45,304 nt of DNA from Caulobacter sp. (GCA_028291055.1 JAQGIP010000092.1:1-45304), one strand, 5' to 3'; numbered from the stretch's first letter, positions 7,567 through 17,948 are shown. The notes: generated from the letters alone by a model not told the origin. Translations and numbers: made by a program.

Positions 7567-8046
7567 ATGGCACGACACTTTCTGAGCTTATTTGTCGGAT
7601 CCATCGTCGCGTTGGCGTTGTCGGTAGCGCATGCGGCGCCCGCCGACGATCCGATCCTGGGAACCTGGAAGCTGAATGTCGCCAGGTCGAAATTCACACC
7701 TGGGCCGGGCTGGCAAAGTCAGATTCGGGTGTATGAGGCCGCCCCGGCGGGCGTTTCGGTCGCCTGGACGGGCGTCGATGCCGGCGGCGAGACGATGCAT
7801 GTGAGCTACACCTATAACTATGACGGGCTGGATTATCCGATGGCTGGCTCGGCAAGCTACGACACGCTTAACGCCGTGCGCATCGACGCGTGGACCGTAA
7901 GGTCGGAGGAAAAGCGAGACGGCAAGACAGTGGGCATCGCCGTGCGCAAGGTCTCACCGGATGGAAAGGTCCTGACCATCACGGACGAGGGCACGAACAG
8001 GAAGGGGCAGGCCTTCTCCCAGTTCCTGGTGTTCGACCGACAGTAA
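7567..8046 (+). CDS. small exported beta-rich protein
   Basis: A 159-residue protein with a clear signal peptide (cleavage after VAHA). The mature part starts ADDPILGTWKLNVARSKF, a lead sequence found in many exported or periplasmic alphaproteobacterial proteins of unknown function with a lipocalin-like beta fold. Alternating polar and aromatic strands follow, and the protein ends QFLVFDRQ. GGGAGAA precedes the ATG at 7567; the longer frame upstream is not supported. It is transcribed away from the DHFR-like gene at 6750-7295. No catalytic residues are apparent. Confidence 0.87.
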   Translation: MARHFLSLFVGSIVALALSVAHAAPADDPILGTWKLNVARSKFTPGPGWQSQIRVYEAAPAGVSVAWTGVDAGGETMHVSYTYNYDGLDYPMAGSASYDTLNAVRIDAWTVRSEEKRDGKTVGIAVRKVSPDGKVLTITDEGTNRKGQAFSQFLVFDRQ

Positions 8047-8076
8047 CGGCCCCGTGCGAACTTCGCGACCGGGATG

Positions 8077-8182
8077 CTAGAGCGTTGTCCGCTCCGATAG
8101 AATCGGAGCGGCGCTCCAGCTATTTGTTTTGTCGCGCTTTTCGGCGGCGAACCGGTATCCACTTCGCCGGAAAGCGCTCTAG
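8077..8182. repeat. interspersed palindromic repeat (alphaproteobacterial intergenic type)
   Basis: The element starts CTAGAGCG and ends with the inverted AGCGCTCTAG. It contains a perfect 10-bp hairpin (CCGCTCCGAT/ATCGGAGCGG, 8089-8111) and a second imperfect one built from CGCTTTTCGGCGGCGAA and TTCGCCGGAAAGCG. I recognise the ACCGGTATCCACTTCGC core and the TTTGTTTTG linker from intergenic repeats common in Rhizobiales and relatives. It lies between two convergent genes and its last bases provide the TAG stop of the leftward one (8179-8181). Confidence 0.75.
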
Positions 8183-8853
8183 CCTTCGCGCTGCATCCGC
8201 GCCTGGCGGGCGATTTCCAGCTCGCTGGGCGTGTCGAGGGCCGGGGCGGCGCCGGCCTGGATCTCGCCGTCCCGCTCGTAATGGGCGACGACAAGGCCAT
8301 TGGGTGCGACGCGCGACCCGGTCAGGGTGAAGGCATGGGGCGTGGAGCCGTCGGCGAACAGCTTCTTGCCGCCGCCCAGCACGATGGGCACGGTGTAGAG
8401 GCTGATGGCATCGACCAGATCATGAGCGAGCAGCGCGTGGACGAGTTCGGTGCTGCCCTGGGTGACGAGGTTGGGCCCATCTTCCTGTTTCAGGCGCGCG
8501 ATGGCGGCGATGTCGCGCAGGAGCCGCGTGTCCGCCCAGCGCGTATCGACCTCGCCGGAGGCCGAGACCACGTATTTGCCGATGGCGTTGAACAGCGTGG
8601 TGATGTCGCCGTTGGGCCCGTGCTCGTCCTGGTAGGGCCAGTAGGCGGCGAAAATCTCGTAGGTCTTGCGGCCGAGCAGGAGGTCGAACCTTTCCTTGAA
8701 GAGGCGCTCGATCTCTTCGCCGAACTCTTCATTGAAATAGGGCATGGCCCAGCCGCCGAACCGGAAGCCCTTGGTCGGGTCCTCGCTCGGCCCGCCGGGC
8801 GCCTGCATGACGCCATCGATGGAAACCTGGGCGCCGACGATGATCTTGCGCAT
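8179..8853 (-). CDS. dihydrofolate reductase-like (RibD C-terminal domain) protein
   Basis: A 224-residue member of the DHFR-like RibD-C family. The N-terminus MRKIIVGAQVSIDGVMQAPG is typical. It is followed by DLLLGRKTYEIFAAYWP, a KYVVS strand, VTQGSTELVHALLAHDLVD and VPIVLGGGKKLF. It would bind NADPH, and its substrate is unknown. The last 25 residues (from about AAPALDTPSEL) extend past the domain and end at a TAG that belongs to the adjacent repeat, so the tail may have been reset by that insertion. Confidence 0.9.
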   Translation of the reverse strand: MRKIIVGAQVSIDGVMQAPGGPSEDPTKGFRFGGWAMPYFNEEFGEEIERLFKERFDLLLGRKTYEIFAAYWPYQDEHGPNGDITTLFNAIGKYVVSASGEVDTRWADTRLLRDIAAIARLKQEDGPNLVTQGSTELVHALLAHDLVDAISLYTVPIVLGGGKKLFADGSTPHAFTLTGSRVAPNGLVVAHYERDGEIQAGAAPALDTPSELEIARQARMQREG

Positions 8854-8954
8854 GGCTCACGCTCCTCGTTTGAACCAAGGACGAGCCGCGCGCGTCCGCT
8901 CCGACAGCCCATTGAAAAATCGTCCGGCCGGCCTTGCGGGCGTCCTTGGCGCGA

Positions 8955-9197
8955 CTACGGCTTGTTCACGCCGGCGCGGTCGTCGTAGCCGCGCTTCTCC
9001 GAATAGAAGGCCAGCCAGACGAACAGGCCGGTGACGACGGCGACCGTCGCCACGCCGGCGAGCAGATAGGGCCAAGCGTGGACCAGGCTCGTCCACCCGC
9101 CGTACACCTTGGAGCCCACATAGAAGGCCCAGGCGGCAAGGGCGGCCAGGGCCGCATAGCAGACGACGAGCAGTCCAATGGCGGCCGGCTTGCGCAT
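8955..9197 (-). CDS. small two-helix membrane protein
   Basis: An 80-residue protein with two hydrophobic segments (about 5-28 and 43-67) joined by a short aromatic loop (YVGSKVYGGW), and a basic, polar C-terminus (SEKRGYDDRAGVNKP). The ATG at 9197 is the first Met before the helices; the frame runs on upstream without sense, and the ribosome binding site is weak. I do not recognise the family. It is divergent from the next gene, with a shared 97-base upstream region. The stretch 8854-8954 on its other side holds nothing I can identify. Confidence 0.7.
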   Translation of the reverse strand: MRKPAAIGLLVVCYAALAALAAWAFYVGSKVYGGWTSLVHAWPYLLAGVATVAVVTGLFVWLAFYSEKRGYDDRAGVNKP

Positions 9198-9294
9198 GGA
9201 AAACAAACCGCCCGGCGCGCAGTCCGGTTCCCGGCGGGAACAGGCTTGCAGCCAAGTGGTTGAAGGCATGAACCCAAAGCGCCCAGAGGCCGCC

Positions 9295-9516
9295 ATGACC
9301 ACCTCCAAGCACTCACCGTCCGGCCACACGCCGACCACCCTTCCTCGCGACGACCTGGAAGACAATCCGGGTATCGGCTCGTCGAAAGGCACGACCATGT
9401 CGGGCGAGGATCTGCATATCCTGCAGGGTGAGAATACCGATGAGGGCGATGTCGAGAATGACACCGACGCGACGGGCGCGATCACGCCGCAGGAGGGTCA
9501 CCGCACGAACCGCTGA
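9295..9516 (+). CDS. small acidic hypothetical protein
   Basis: A 73-residue soluble, acidic, probably disordered protein. It contains DDLEDNPGIGSSKGTTMSGE followed by a GENTDEGDVENDT stretch, a pattern I associate with conserved small proteins of Caulobacterales with no known function. The start could also be the Met at 9268, since neither has a strong ribosome binding site. It contains no Cys or Trp. Confidence 0.7.
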   Translation: MTTSKHSPSGHTPTTLPRDDLEDNPGIGSSKGTTMSGEDLHILQGENTDEGDVENDTDATGAITPQEGHRTNR

Positions 9517-9558
9517 AAACGCATTCTTGGGTAGCGGTTAGAGTCGAGGCCTACCGGA

Positions 9559-11127
9559 TCACTCCCACTCGATGGTGCCGGGCGGTTTCGAGGTCACGTC
9601 GTAGACCACCCGGTTGACCCCCCTCACCTCGTTGATGATCCGCGTGGCGCAGCGACCCAGGACCTCCCATGGGAATTCGAAGAAGTCGGCGGTCATGCCG
9701 TCGGTGGAGGTCACGGCGCGCAACGCCAGCACGTCCTCGTAGGTGCGCGCATCGCCCATGACGCCGACGGTCTTGACGGGCAGCAGGACGGCGAAGGCCT
9801 GCCAGATCTTGTCGTAGAGGCCGGCCTTGCGGATCTCGTCGAGGTAGATGGCGTCGGCCTGCTGCAGGGTGGCGACCTTTTCCGGGGTGATCTCGCCGGG
9901 GATGCGGATGGCCAGGCCCGGTCCCGGGAAGGGGTGGCGGCCCACGAAGGCGGGAGGGAGGCCCAGTTCGACGCCGAGCACCCGGACCTCGTCCTTGAAC
10001 AGTTCGCGCAGGGGCTCGACGAGTTTGAGCTTCATGAAGTCCGGCAAGCCGCCGACATTGTGGTGGCTCTTGATCACCGCCGAGGGGCCGCCCCGGGCCG
10101 AGACGCTTTCGATGACGTCCGGATAGAGGGTGCCCTGAGCCAGGAAGGCGGCGCCCTCGATCTTGGCGGCTTCCTTGTCGAACACCTCAATGAACACCCG
10201 GCCGATGATCTTGCGCTTGGTCTCCGGGTCGCTGACGCCGGCCAGCTCCCCCAGAAATTCCTTTTGCGCATCAACGTGCACGAGGGGGATGTTGTAGTGG
10301 TCCCTGAACAGGGTGACGACCTGTTCGCCCTCGTTGTGGCGCATCAGGCCGGTGTCCACGAAGACGCAGGTCAGCTGTTCGCCGATCGCCTCGTGGATCA
10401 GCACGGCGGCCACGGAGCTATCCACGCCGCCCGACAGGCCGCAGATCACCTTGGCGTCGCCGACTTGGGCGCGGATGCGCGCGATCTCCTCGTCGCGGAA
10501 GGCGGCCATGGTCCAGTCGCCGGTCAGGCCCGCGATGCGGTGGGTGAAGTTGCGCAGCAGGGTCGCGCCGCGCGGGGTGTGGGCCACCTCGGGGTGGAAC
10601 TGCACGCCGTAGAGCCCGCGCTCCTCATCGGCGATCACCGCGAAGGGCGAGCCCTTCGAGGTGGCGGCGACGACAAAGCCGGGCGGAATGGCGGTGATCT
10701 TGTCGCCGTGGCTCATCCACACGGTTTCCTGGTCGCCCAGGACGCCGAGGCCGGCCAGCAGCGGGCTCTCGCGCTCGATCTTGATCTCGGCGCGGCCGAA
10801 CTCGCGGGCGTGACCGCTTTCCACCGACCCGCCCAGCTGGGCGCACATGGTCATTTCGCCGTAGCAGATGCCCAGCACCGGCACGCCGAGTTCGAAAATC
10901 TCGGGCGCGGCCGAGGGGCTTTCGTCCTCGTGGGCGCTGGCCGGACCGCCCGACAGGATCACCGCCTTGGGCGCGAACTCCGCCAGCTTGGCGGCGTCGA
11001 CCTTGTCGAAGGGATGGATCTCGCAATAGACGCCGCTCTCGCGTACGCGCCGCGCGATCAGCTGGGTGACCTGGCTGCCGAAATCGACGATCAGGACGCG
11101 CTGGTGATCGGGCTCGGGCGTGCTCAT
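9559..11127 (-). CDS. guaA: GMP synthase (glutamine-hydrolysing)
   Basis: A 522-residue full-length enzyme that aminates XMP to GMP using glutamine and ATP. The N-terminal class I amidotransferase domain has its Cys88 nucleophile in GICYGE and His178/Glu180 in GVQFHPE. The ATP pyrophosphatase domain carries the P-loop SGGVDSS (232-238). The C-terminal dimerisation domain ends in the typical KPPGTIEWE. The ATG overlaps the stop of the upstream methyltransferase gene by 4 bases, so translation is likely coupled. It completes the GMP branch started by guaB, two genes upstream on the same strand. Confidence 0.98.
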   Translation of the reverse strand: MSTPEPDHQRVLIVDFGSQVTQLIARRVRESGVYCEIHPFDKVDAAKLAEFAPKAVILSGGPASAHEDESPSAAPEIFELGVPVLGICYGEMTMCAQLGGSVESGHAREFGRAEIKIERESPLLAGLGVLGDQETVWMSHGDKITAIPPGFVVAATSKGSPFAVIADEERGLYGVQFHPEVAHTPRGATLLRNFTHRIAGLTGDWTMAAFRDEEIARIRAQVGDAKVICGLSGGVDSSVAAVLIHEAIGEQLTCVFVDTGLMRHNEGEQVVTLFRDHYNIPLVHVDAQKEFLGELAGVSDPETKRKIIGRVFIEVFDKEAAKIEGAAFLAQGTLYPDVIESVSARGGPSAVIKSHHNVGGLPDFMKLKLVEPLRELFKDEVRVLGVELGLPPAFVGRHPFPGPGLAIRIPGEITPEKVATLQQADAIYLDEIRKAGLYDKIWQAFAVLLPVKTVGVMGDARTYEDVLALRAVTSTDGMTADFFEFPWEVLGRCATRIINEVRGVNRVVYDVTSKPPGTIEWE

Positions 11128-12542
11128 GCGGGTCTTTCCAGTAGGGCGACAAAGAAGCCGTCGGTGGCGGCGGTGCGGGGCGTGAGACGGACGAAACCGC
11201 CAGGGGTCAGATAGGGCTGCACAGCCTCAAGCGCCGGCGGCCGCACGCTCCAGCCGTCGTGGGCGGCCAGGAAGGCGGCGATGCGGTCCTCGTTCTCCTC
11301 GGCCAGCAGGGAGCAGGTGACATAGACCAGCCGTCCGCCGGGCTTCACGAAGGCCTGGGCCTGGGAAAGCACCGCGTCCTGTTCGGCGATACGGCGTTCG
11401 AGCTGTTCGGGGCTGAGCCGCCATTTGGTGTCGGGGTGGCGCCGCCAGGTGCCCGAGCCGGTGCAGGGGGCGTCGACGAAGACCAGATCCATGCGCGCGT
11501 CGAGTTCGCGCAACGGATCGGCCTCGAGGGGCGAGCGGATCTGCAGATTGCGCACCCCGGCCCGCTGCGAGCGCTTGACGGTGTCGGACAGGCGGCGAGC
11601 CTCGGAGTCATAGGCGTAGAGCTGGCCCTTGTTCTCCATGGCGGCAGCGAGCGCGAGGGTCTTGCCTCCGCCCCCGGCGCAGAAATCCAGCACCTGCCTG
11701 CCCTTGATGTCGCCGGCGCAGGCGGCGGCCAGTTGGGAGCCCAGGTCCTGGACCTCGAACCAGCCCTTTTCGAACACCGGCGAGGATTCCACCGGCGCGG
11801 CGCGCTCGCTGGCGGCGGGCGCGGGAATGCGCACCGCGTCCGGCAGCATCTCGTTGGTCTCGGGATTGAAGGTGGCCAGGGCGTGGATCACCCGGCCGGT
11901 GTCGGCCTTGAGCGTATTGGCGCGCATGTCCACGGGCGCGCGGGTGGCGAGCGCCTGGCCCTCGGCGGCGCGGTCGTCGCCGAAGATGCGGATCAGGGCC
12001 CCATCCAGCCAATCGGGATAGTCGCCACGCACCCCCGCAGGGGCCGTGTCGGGCAGCGGATAGCCGAGCGTCTCGCGCGGGCCCGCCAGCAGGGCGGCAA
12101 GGCCTTCACGATCCAGTTCGCCATCGATCACCCGCCCATCGACGGACGTTTGCCCCTCCGGCGAGACGGCGATGAAGACCGGCGTCGGTTCGCCGGGCGA
12201 CACAATACGTTGAAGACGCGCCAGTTCGTCCGGCGTCAGCGTTCCCGGCCCATGCGGTTCGTCGCCGAAGGCCGCCTCGATCCGGTCGACGGGCCAGGCC
12301 CAGACCGCGCGCAAGGCCGCCAGCACCCGGGCCCGGTCGGTTTCGGCATCCATCAGCCAGGCCAGCGAGCGCTTGCGCCGCAGCACGTCCAGCACCAGGC
12401 CGGACACGAAGGCGCGGTCCTTGGCCCCAGCATAGCGCGCGCCGTCGCCCCAGGCCTTCAAGGCCAGGCGCGCGGGCTTGTGGCGCGCCTCGATGTCGGA
12501 GAGGACCTCTATCGCCGCCGAAAGTCTGCCGCCGTCTCTCAC
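11124..12542 (-). CDS. RsmB-like 16S rRNA cytosine-5 methyltransferase
   Basis: A 472-residue RNA m5C methyltransferase of the NOL1/NOP2/Sun family. The helical N-terminal region (about 1-150) is NusB/RsmB-like. The SAM-binding motif [10 protein letters not shown] lies at 287-295, motif IV is [18 protein letters not shown] (Cys360) and motif VI is VTCSLL (catalytic Cys410). Both cysteines needed for methyl transfer and product release are present. The start is a GTG at 12542 with GAGG overlapping the guaB stop only 7 bases upstream; its own stop overlaps guaA. RsmB modifies C967 of 16S rRNA in E. coli; the exact target here is inferred. Confidence 0.92.
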   Translation of the reverse strand: MRDGGRLSAAIEVLSDIEARHKPARLALKAWGDGARYAGAKDRAFVSGLVLDVLRRKRSLAWLMDAETDRARVLAALRAVWAWPVDRIEAAFGDEPHGPGTLTPDELARLQRIVSPGEPTPVFIAVSPEGQTSVDGRVIDGELDREGLAALLAGPRETLGYPLPDTAPAGVRGDYPDWLDGALIRIFGDDRAAEGQALATRAPVDMRANTLKADTGRVIHALATFNPETNEMLPDAVRIPAPAASERAAPVESSPVFEKGWFEVQDLGSQLAAACAGDIKGRQVLDFCAGGGGKTLALAAAMENKGQLYAYDSEARRLSDTVKRSQRAGVRNLQIRSPLEADPLRELDARMDLVFVDAPCTGSGTWRRHPDTKWRLSPEQLERRIAEQDAVLSQAQAFVKPGGRLVYVTCSLLAEENEDRIAAFLAAHDGWSVRPPALEAVQPYLTPGGFVRLTPRTAATDGFFVALLERPA

Positions 12543-12549
12543 GTAACCT

Positions 12550-14061
<1,512 letters not shown>

Positions 14062-14090
14062 TCAATCGCGGTGCGGTGACAGAGCCGTGT

Positions 14091-14813
14091 TCAGCGCCCC
14101 TTGAACCCCGTCGCGGCCAGGAAGACCTCCGAGCTGTCCGAGCGGCTGGCGGGCGGCTTGATGGTCTTCACATCGGCGAAGTTGCGCTTGAGGATGCCGA
14201 TCACTTCCGCCGTCTCGCCGCCTTGGAAGGCCTTGGCGATGAAGGAACCGCCGGGCTTCAGGACGCTGATGGCGAAGTCCACGGCCGCCTCGATCAGGCC
14301 GACGATGCGCAGGTGATCGGTCTGTTTGTGGCCCACGGTGTTGGGGGCCATGTCGGAGAAGACGATATCCGGCGGCCCGCCCAGCAGTTCCATCAGCAGC
14401 GGCCCGCAGGCCGGGTCGGTGAAATCCATCTGGATGATGTGGGCCGGGGGCAGCGGATCGACGGGCAGCAGGTCGACGCCGACCACCGTTCCCGCGCCGC
14501 GCTGGATGGCCACCTGGATCCAGCCGCCGGGCGCGCAGCCCAGGTCGATGATCTTGGAGCCCTTCTTGATCAGTTTCAGCTTGTCGTCGATGCCGATCAT
14601 CTTGAAGGCCGCGCGGCTGCGATAGCCCATGGCGCGGGCCTTGGCCGACCAGGGGTCGTTGATCTGGCGTTCCAGCCAGGCCTGCTGCGAGGTGGTGCGC
14701 TTGTAGGCGGTCTTCAGGCGTGCGGGTTTCTGGCGCCCACCCTCGTTGCCGCCGGTGGGCTTCTTGACCATGCCCCTGCGGGGCGGCTCGGGCGGCGGGG
14801 TCTTGTCGCTCAT
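14091..14813 (-). CDS. rlmE: 23S rRNA 2'-O-uridine methyltransferase (RlmE/FtsJ)
   Basis: A 240-residue methyltransferase for U2552 of 23S rRNA. The SAM motif DLGCAPGGWIQ lies at 90-100. The catalytic K-D-K-E tetrad is complete: Lys71 (RAAFKMI), Asp154 (FSDMAPN), Lys194 (FIAKAFQG) and Glu229 (SSEVFLAATGFKG). A basic N-terminal extension of about 40 residues precedes the domain, as in other alphaproteobacterial members. The start ATG at 14813 overlaps the stop of the upstream ppx-type gene by 4 bases, so the two are coupled. Confidence 0.97.
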   Translation of the reverse strand: MSDKTPPPEPPRRGMVKKPTGGNEGGRQKPARLKTAYKRTTSQQAWLERQINDPWSAKARAMGYRSRAAFKMIGIDDKLKLIKKGSKIIDLGCAPGGWIQVAIQRGAGTVVGVDLLPVDPLPPAHIIQMDFTDPACGPLLMELLGGPPDIVFSDMAPNTVGHKQTDHLRIVGLIEAAVDFAISVLKPGGSFIAKAFQGGETAEVIGILKRNFADVKTIKPPASRSDSSEVFLAATGFKGR

Positions 14814-15931
14814 GCCATCGCTCCGGCCAGGGAAGGTCCACGGCCGCCACGACGGCGCCGGCGGCCCCGGCGGCGGGGTTGGGCGTCCGACATCAGCGAC
14901 ATGAGCAGCCCCTCGCGCAGCCCACGGTCGGCCACCCGCACCCTTTCGCACGGCCAGAGCTCTTGGACCGCCTGCAAAATGGCCGCGCCGGCCAGCACCA
15001 GGTCGGCGCGGTCGGGTCCGATGCAGGGTTGAGCGGCGCGTTCCGCCGGCGATAGCCCCAGCAGCTTGTCGGTGGTGGTCTCGCAATCGCCCCGCGTGAG
15101 CCACAGGCCGTCGACACGGTTGCGGTCATAGCGCGGCAGGTCCAGGTGCAGGCCGGCCAGGCTGGTGATGGCGCCGGATGTGCCGACCAGATGGGCGCCG
15201 CCCGCGTCGAACACGCTGCGCATGCCATCGGCGTGCGGGAAGGCCGCGATACGCTCCTTGACGGCCTCCACCATGGCCCGGAACCACGGCAGGCCACTGC
15301 CGTCCGGCTCGGGGAAGCGCTCGGCCAGGGTCACCACGCCGATCGGAATGGACAGCCAGGCCTTGATCGGCAGCTTCCAGGGCGCGAACTGGCGCGGTCG
15401 GGCGTCGAGCCCCTGCCCCTTAAGGTCCACCCAGGACAATTCCGTCGAGCCCCCGCCCACATCGACCACCAGGGCCGCCTCGGCCGCGCGGTCGAGCAGG
15501 CTGACGCAGCCGGCTACCGACAGCTGGGCTTCTTCCTTGGGCGTGATCACCTGAAGGCGCAGGCCGGTTTCGCGCACCACCTCCTCGACGAAGGCCGCGC
15601 CGTTGCTGGCGCCGCGACAGGCCTGGGTGGCGATGGCCTTGACCCGGATGCAGCGGCGCCGGCGGATCTTTTCGGCGCAGACCTTCAGCGCCGCCATGGC
15701 GCGCTCTTTTGCCGCGTCGGAGAGCTCGCCGGTCTGGCTCAGCCCCTCGCCCAGCCGCACGATGCGAGAATAGGCTTCGACCACGCGAAAGCCGCCCGGG
15801 GTGGGCGAGGCCACCAGCAGGCGGCAATTGTTCGTTCCGAGATCGAGCGCCGCATAGGTCGGCGTCTCGCCCGGTGGGCGCCGGCGGCCCGAATCAGGGT
15901 CGCCCGGCGGCGCGTCACGCGCCTCTGACAT
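14810..15931 (-). CDS. Ppx/GppA family phosphatase
   Basis: A 373-residue ASKHA-fold phosphatase (exopolyphosphatase / guanosine pentaphosphatase family). Phosphate-binding motifs are ALDLGTNNCRLL (about 28-39) and VVDVGGGSTELSW (about 155-167), with the catalytic Glu region TPKEEAQLS and a late GTSGAITSLA. It lacks the C-terminal HD-like domain of the 500-residue E. coli Ppx, so it is the short form, and polyphosphate versus pppGpp preference is open. The C-terminus is strikingly basic ([13 protein letters not shown]), perhaps for RNA or polyphosphate contact. The Met at 15931 is preferred, since the 22 residues before it look non-coding. Co-transcribed with rlmE. Confidence 0.93.
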   Translation of the reverse strand: MSEARDAPPGDPDSGRRRPPGETPTYAALDLGTNNCRLLVASPTPGGFRVVEAYSRIVRLGEGLSQTGELSDAAKERAMAALKVCAEKIRRRRCIRVKAIATQACRGASNGAAFVEEVVRETGLRLQVITPKEEAQLSVAGCVSLLDRAAEAALVVDVGGGSTELSWVDLKGQGLDARPRQFAPWKLPIKAWLSIPIGVVTLAERFPEPDGSGLPWFRAMVEAVKERIAAFPHADGMRSVFDAGGAHLVGTSGAITSLAGLHLDLPRYDRNRVDGLWLTRGDCETTTDKLLGLSPAERAAQPCIGPDRADLVLAGAAILQAVQELWPCERVRVADRGLREGLLMSLMSDAQPRRRGRRRRRGGRGPSLAGAMA

Positions 15932-16077
15932 GGTACAAGCTTGCCTGTCTTCGCAGACACCGGGTCTCGGCGCCTCATTTCGGGGAGACCTTAGCAATCC
16001 CGCTCGCCTCTCGGAAGCATGGGGTTGCGATATGGATGCTGACGCATACGTTCAGCATTCAGTCAGGGGCGGCGCGT

Positions 16078-16419
16078 ATGATGAAGGCTATGGACGCTCG
16101 ACTCGCCAAATTCGCAATCGGCCAGGTGGTCAGACACCGGATCTTTCCGTTCCGGGGCGTGATCTTCGACGTCGATCCCACCTTCGCCAATACGGAGGAA
16201 TGGTGGCTGTCGATTCCGGAGGACATCCGTCCCCGCAAGGACCAGCCCTTCTACCACCTGCTGGCCGAGAACGATCAGAACACCTACGTGGCCTATGTCT
16301 CCGAGCAGAACCTGCTGCCCGACGAGAGCGGCGAACCCGTGGGCCACCCCCACGCGGCCCTGCTGTTCGACAACTTCGAGGCCGGCCACTACACCATGCG
16401 GCCGCGCATCGCCCACTAG
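16078..16419 (+). CDS. hspQ: heat shock protein HspQ
   Basis: A 113-residue small protein of the HspQ/YccV (hemimethylated DNA-binding) family. The signature KFAIGQVVRHRIFPFRGVIF is followed by DVDPTFANTEEWW, PFYHLLAEND and YVSEQNLLPD. In E. coli HspQ modulates DnaA stability and Lon specificity. Three in-frame Met codons (16078, 16081, 16090) are possible starts; the last gives 109 residues. It is divergent from the ppx-type gene, with about 146 bases between them. The repeat at 16430 begins 11 bases after its stop. Confidence 0.93.
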   Translation: MMKAMDARLAKFAIGQVVRHRIFPFRGVIFDVDPTFANTEEWWLSIPEDIRPRKDQPFYHLLAENDQNTYVAYVSEQNLLPDESGEPVGHPHAALLFDNFEAGHYTMRPRIAH

Positions 16420-16429
16420 GCGCCCCCCC

Positions 16430-16573
16430 GGGGACATGTACGCTCTCGTGAGTGAGACGGTCCTGCGCGAGCGCCCGACCGTACATGTCCCCAGCTCTCG
16501 CGCGCTCTGACGGGGACACGTACGGTCCGCCTTTGGCGGGTAGCCGGAGCGGTCTGAGAGCGTACATGTCCCC
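16430..16573. repeat. nested palindromic (REP/BIME-like) element
   Basis: The 144-bp element has perfect 18-base terminal inverted repeats: GGGGACATGTACGCTCTC (16430-16447) and its complement (16556-16573). An inner pair, GACCGTACATGTCCCC (16477-16492) and GGGGACACGTACGGTC (16512-16527), is also inverted with one mismatch. The result is two tandem hairpins of about 62 bp (16430-16492 and 16512-16573), each closed by GGGGACAyGTACG arms. This architecture matches REP pairs (BIMEs) mobilised by RAYT transposases; no transposase is nearby. It fills almost the whole hspQ - ycaQ-like gap. Confidence 0.75.
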
Positions 16574-16591
16574 AACTGCACGAAGGCCGGG

Positions 16592-17797
16592 ATGACCGAA
16601 ACCCTTTCGCTCGCGCAAGCCCGCCGGATCGCCCTGGCGGCTCAGGGATTCGGTGCGCCCAGACCGGACGGCCCCATCACCCGCCGCCACGTGGGCAAGG
16701 TGATCGAACGCCTCCATCTGCTGCAGATCGATTCGGTCAGCGTGCTGGCCCGCGCCCACTATCTGCCTCTGTTCTCGCGGCTCGGCGCCTATGACCGCAC
16801 GCTTCTGGACGCCGCCGCCTGGGGCAAGCCGCGCTCGCTGTTCGAGGCCTGGGCGCATGAGGCCTCGCTGCTGCCGCTCGAAACAGAACCCCTGTTCCGC
16901 TGGCGCAAGGCCCACGCTCTTCAGGGCAAGGGCATCTGGGGCAGCATGTCGCCCGAGCGCGAGGCCCGCCGGGCGGGCGCGGAGGCGCTGCTGAAGCGGA
17001 TCGAAGCCGACGGCGGGCTGGCCGCCTCCGACCTGGAAGACGGCAAGGGATCGGGCGGCTGGTGGGGCTGGAGCGACCAGAAGGCGCAGCTGGAATGGCT
17101 GTGGCGGACCGGCCAGTTGATGGTGAAGACGCGGCGCACCAATTTCGAACGGGTCTATGACCTCGCCGAGCGGGTGCTGCCCGCCCGTATCCGCGCCCTG
17201 CCCGCCCCCGACGAGGCCGAATCACATCGCCGGCTGCTGCGCTTGTCGGCGGACGCCCTCGGCGTCGCCACCGCCACGGACCTGCGCGACTATTTCCGGC
17301 TGACCGGCGAACAGGCCAACCCGCGCATTCCCGAGCTGGTCGAGAACGGCGACCTGATCCCGGTCATGGTGAAAGGCTGGAAGCAACAGGCCTATCTGGC
17401 CCCCGGCGCGCGCCGTCCGCGCAGGATCGAGGCCCGCGCCCTGTTGGCGCCGTTCGACCCGGTGGTCTGGGAACGCGACCGCACCGAGCGGCTCTACGGC
17501 GTGCGCATCAAGCTGGAGATCTACACCCCCGCCGCCCAACGACAGCATGGCTACTACGTCCTGCCCTTCCTGCTCGGCGACCAGATCGCCGCCCGCGTCG
17601 ATCTGAAGTCGGACCGCGCCGCCGGTGTGCTGCGGGTTTTGAGCAGCCACCCCGAGGCGAACGCCCCCGCCGATATGCCTCAGCACCTTGCCGCCGAGTT
17701 GCGGCTGATGGCCGACTGGCTGGGTCTGACCGAGATCGCCGTCAGCGCCAAGGGCGACCTGGCCCCGGCGCTCGCTGCGGCTGTCGCCGGCTTCTAA
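16592..17797 (+). CDS. YcaQ-like DNA glycosylase (winged-helix HTH_42 family)
   Basis: A 401-residue cytosolic protein of the YcaQ/AlkZ-type superfamily, whose members unhook DNA interstrand crosslinks. The N-terminal helical part carries RRHVGKVIERLHLLQIDSVS, in which Gln45-Ile-Asp47 matches the catalytic QxD motif described for E. coli YcaQ (AlkZ has QxQ). Further conserved parts are LFEAWAHEASLLP and, late, LLAPFDPVVWERDRTERLYG, followed by a winged-helix and beta region to the end. The ATG at 16592 is only 18 bases after the palindromic element, with a GAAGG-like site between. A repair role is inferred from the family. Confidence 0.9.
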   Translation: MTETLSLAQARRIALAAQGFGAPRPDGPITRRHVGKVIERLHLLQIDSVSVLARAHYLPLFSRLGAYDRTLLDAAAWGKPRSLFEAWAHEASLLPLETEPLFRWRKAHALQGKGIWGSMSPEREARRAGAEALLKRIEADGGLAASDLEDGKGSGGWWGWSDQKAQLEWLWRTGQLMVKTRRTNFERVYDLAERVLPARIRALPAPDEAESHRRLLRLSADALGVATATDLRDYFRLTGEQANPRIPELVENGDLIPVMVKGWKQQAYLAPGARRPRRIEARALLAPFDPVVWERDRTERLYGVRIKLEIYTPAAQRQHGYYVLPFLLGDQIAARVDLKSDRAAGVLRVLSSHPEANAPADMPQHLAAELRLMADWLGLTEIAVSAKGDLAPALAAAVAGF

Positions 17798-17798
17798 G

Positions 17799-17948
17799 TC
17801 AAGCTCGGCCGCGGCCGCGCATGAAGTGCATGACGACCATGATCACGGCGATGACCAGCAGCACGTGAAGCACCGCGCTGGTCACATGGAAGGCAAAGAA
17901 GCCGAGCAGCCACAGGACCACCAGCACAACCGCGACCGCACCCAGCAT
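17799..17948 (-). CDS. lmo0937-family mini membrane protein
   Basis: A 49-residue hydrophobic protein. One long or two closely spaced transmembrane helices span about residues 4-42 (LVVLWLLGFFAFHVTSAVLH), followed by a basic tail HFMRGRGRA. The length and the LWLLGFF motif match the widespread lmo0937 family (DUF5670), whose function is unknown. Its stop lies one base past the stop of the YcaQ-like gene on the other strand. The 83 bases up to the SDR stop hold no other gene. Confidence 0.82.
   Translation of the reverse strand: MLGAVAVVLVVLWLLGFFAFHVTSAVLHVLLVIAVIMVVMHFMRGRGRA

Noticed and set aside
6750..8853. Riboflavin biosynthesis function for the two RibD-C proteins
   Set aside because: Neither has the deaminase domain and no rib genes are nearby, so only the fold is claimed.
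9934..11214. Plus-strand frame opposite guaA
   Set aside because: guaA is complete with all catalytic residues, and the antisense translation has no recognisable domain.
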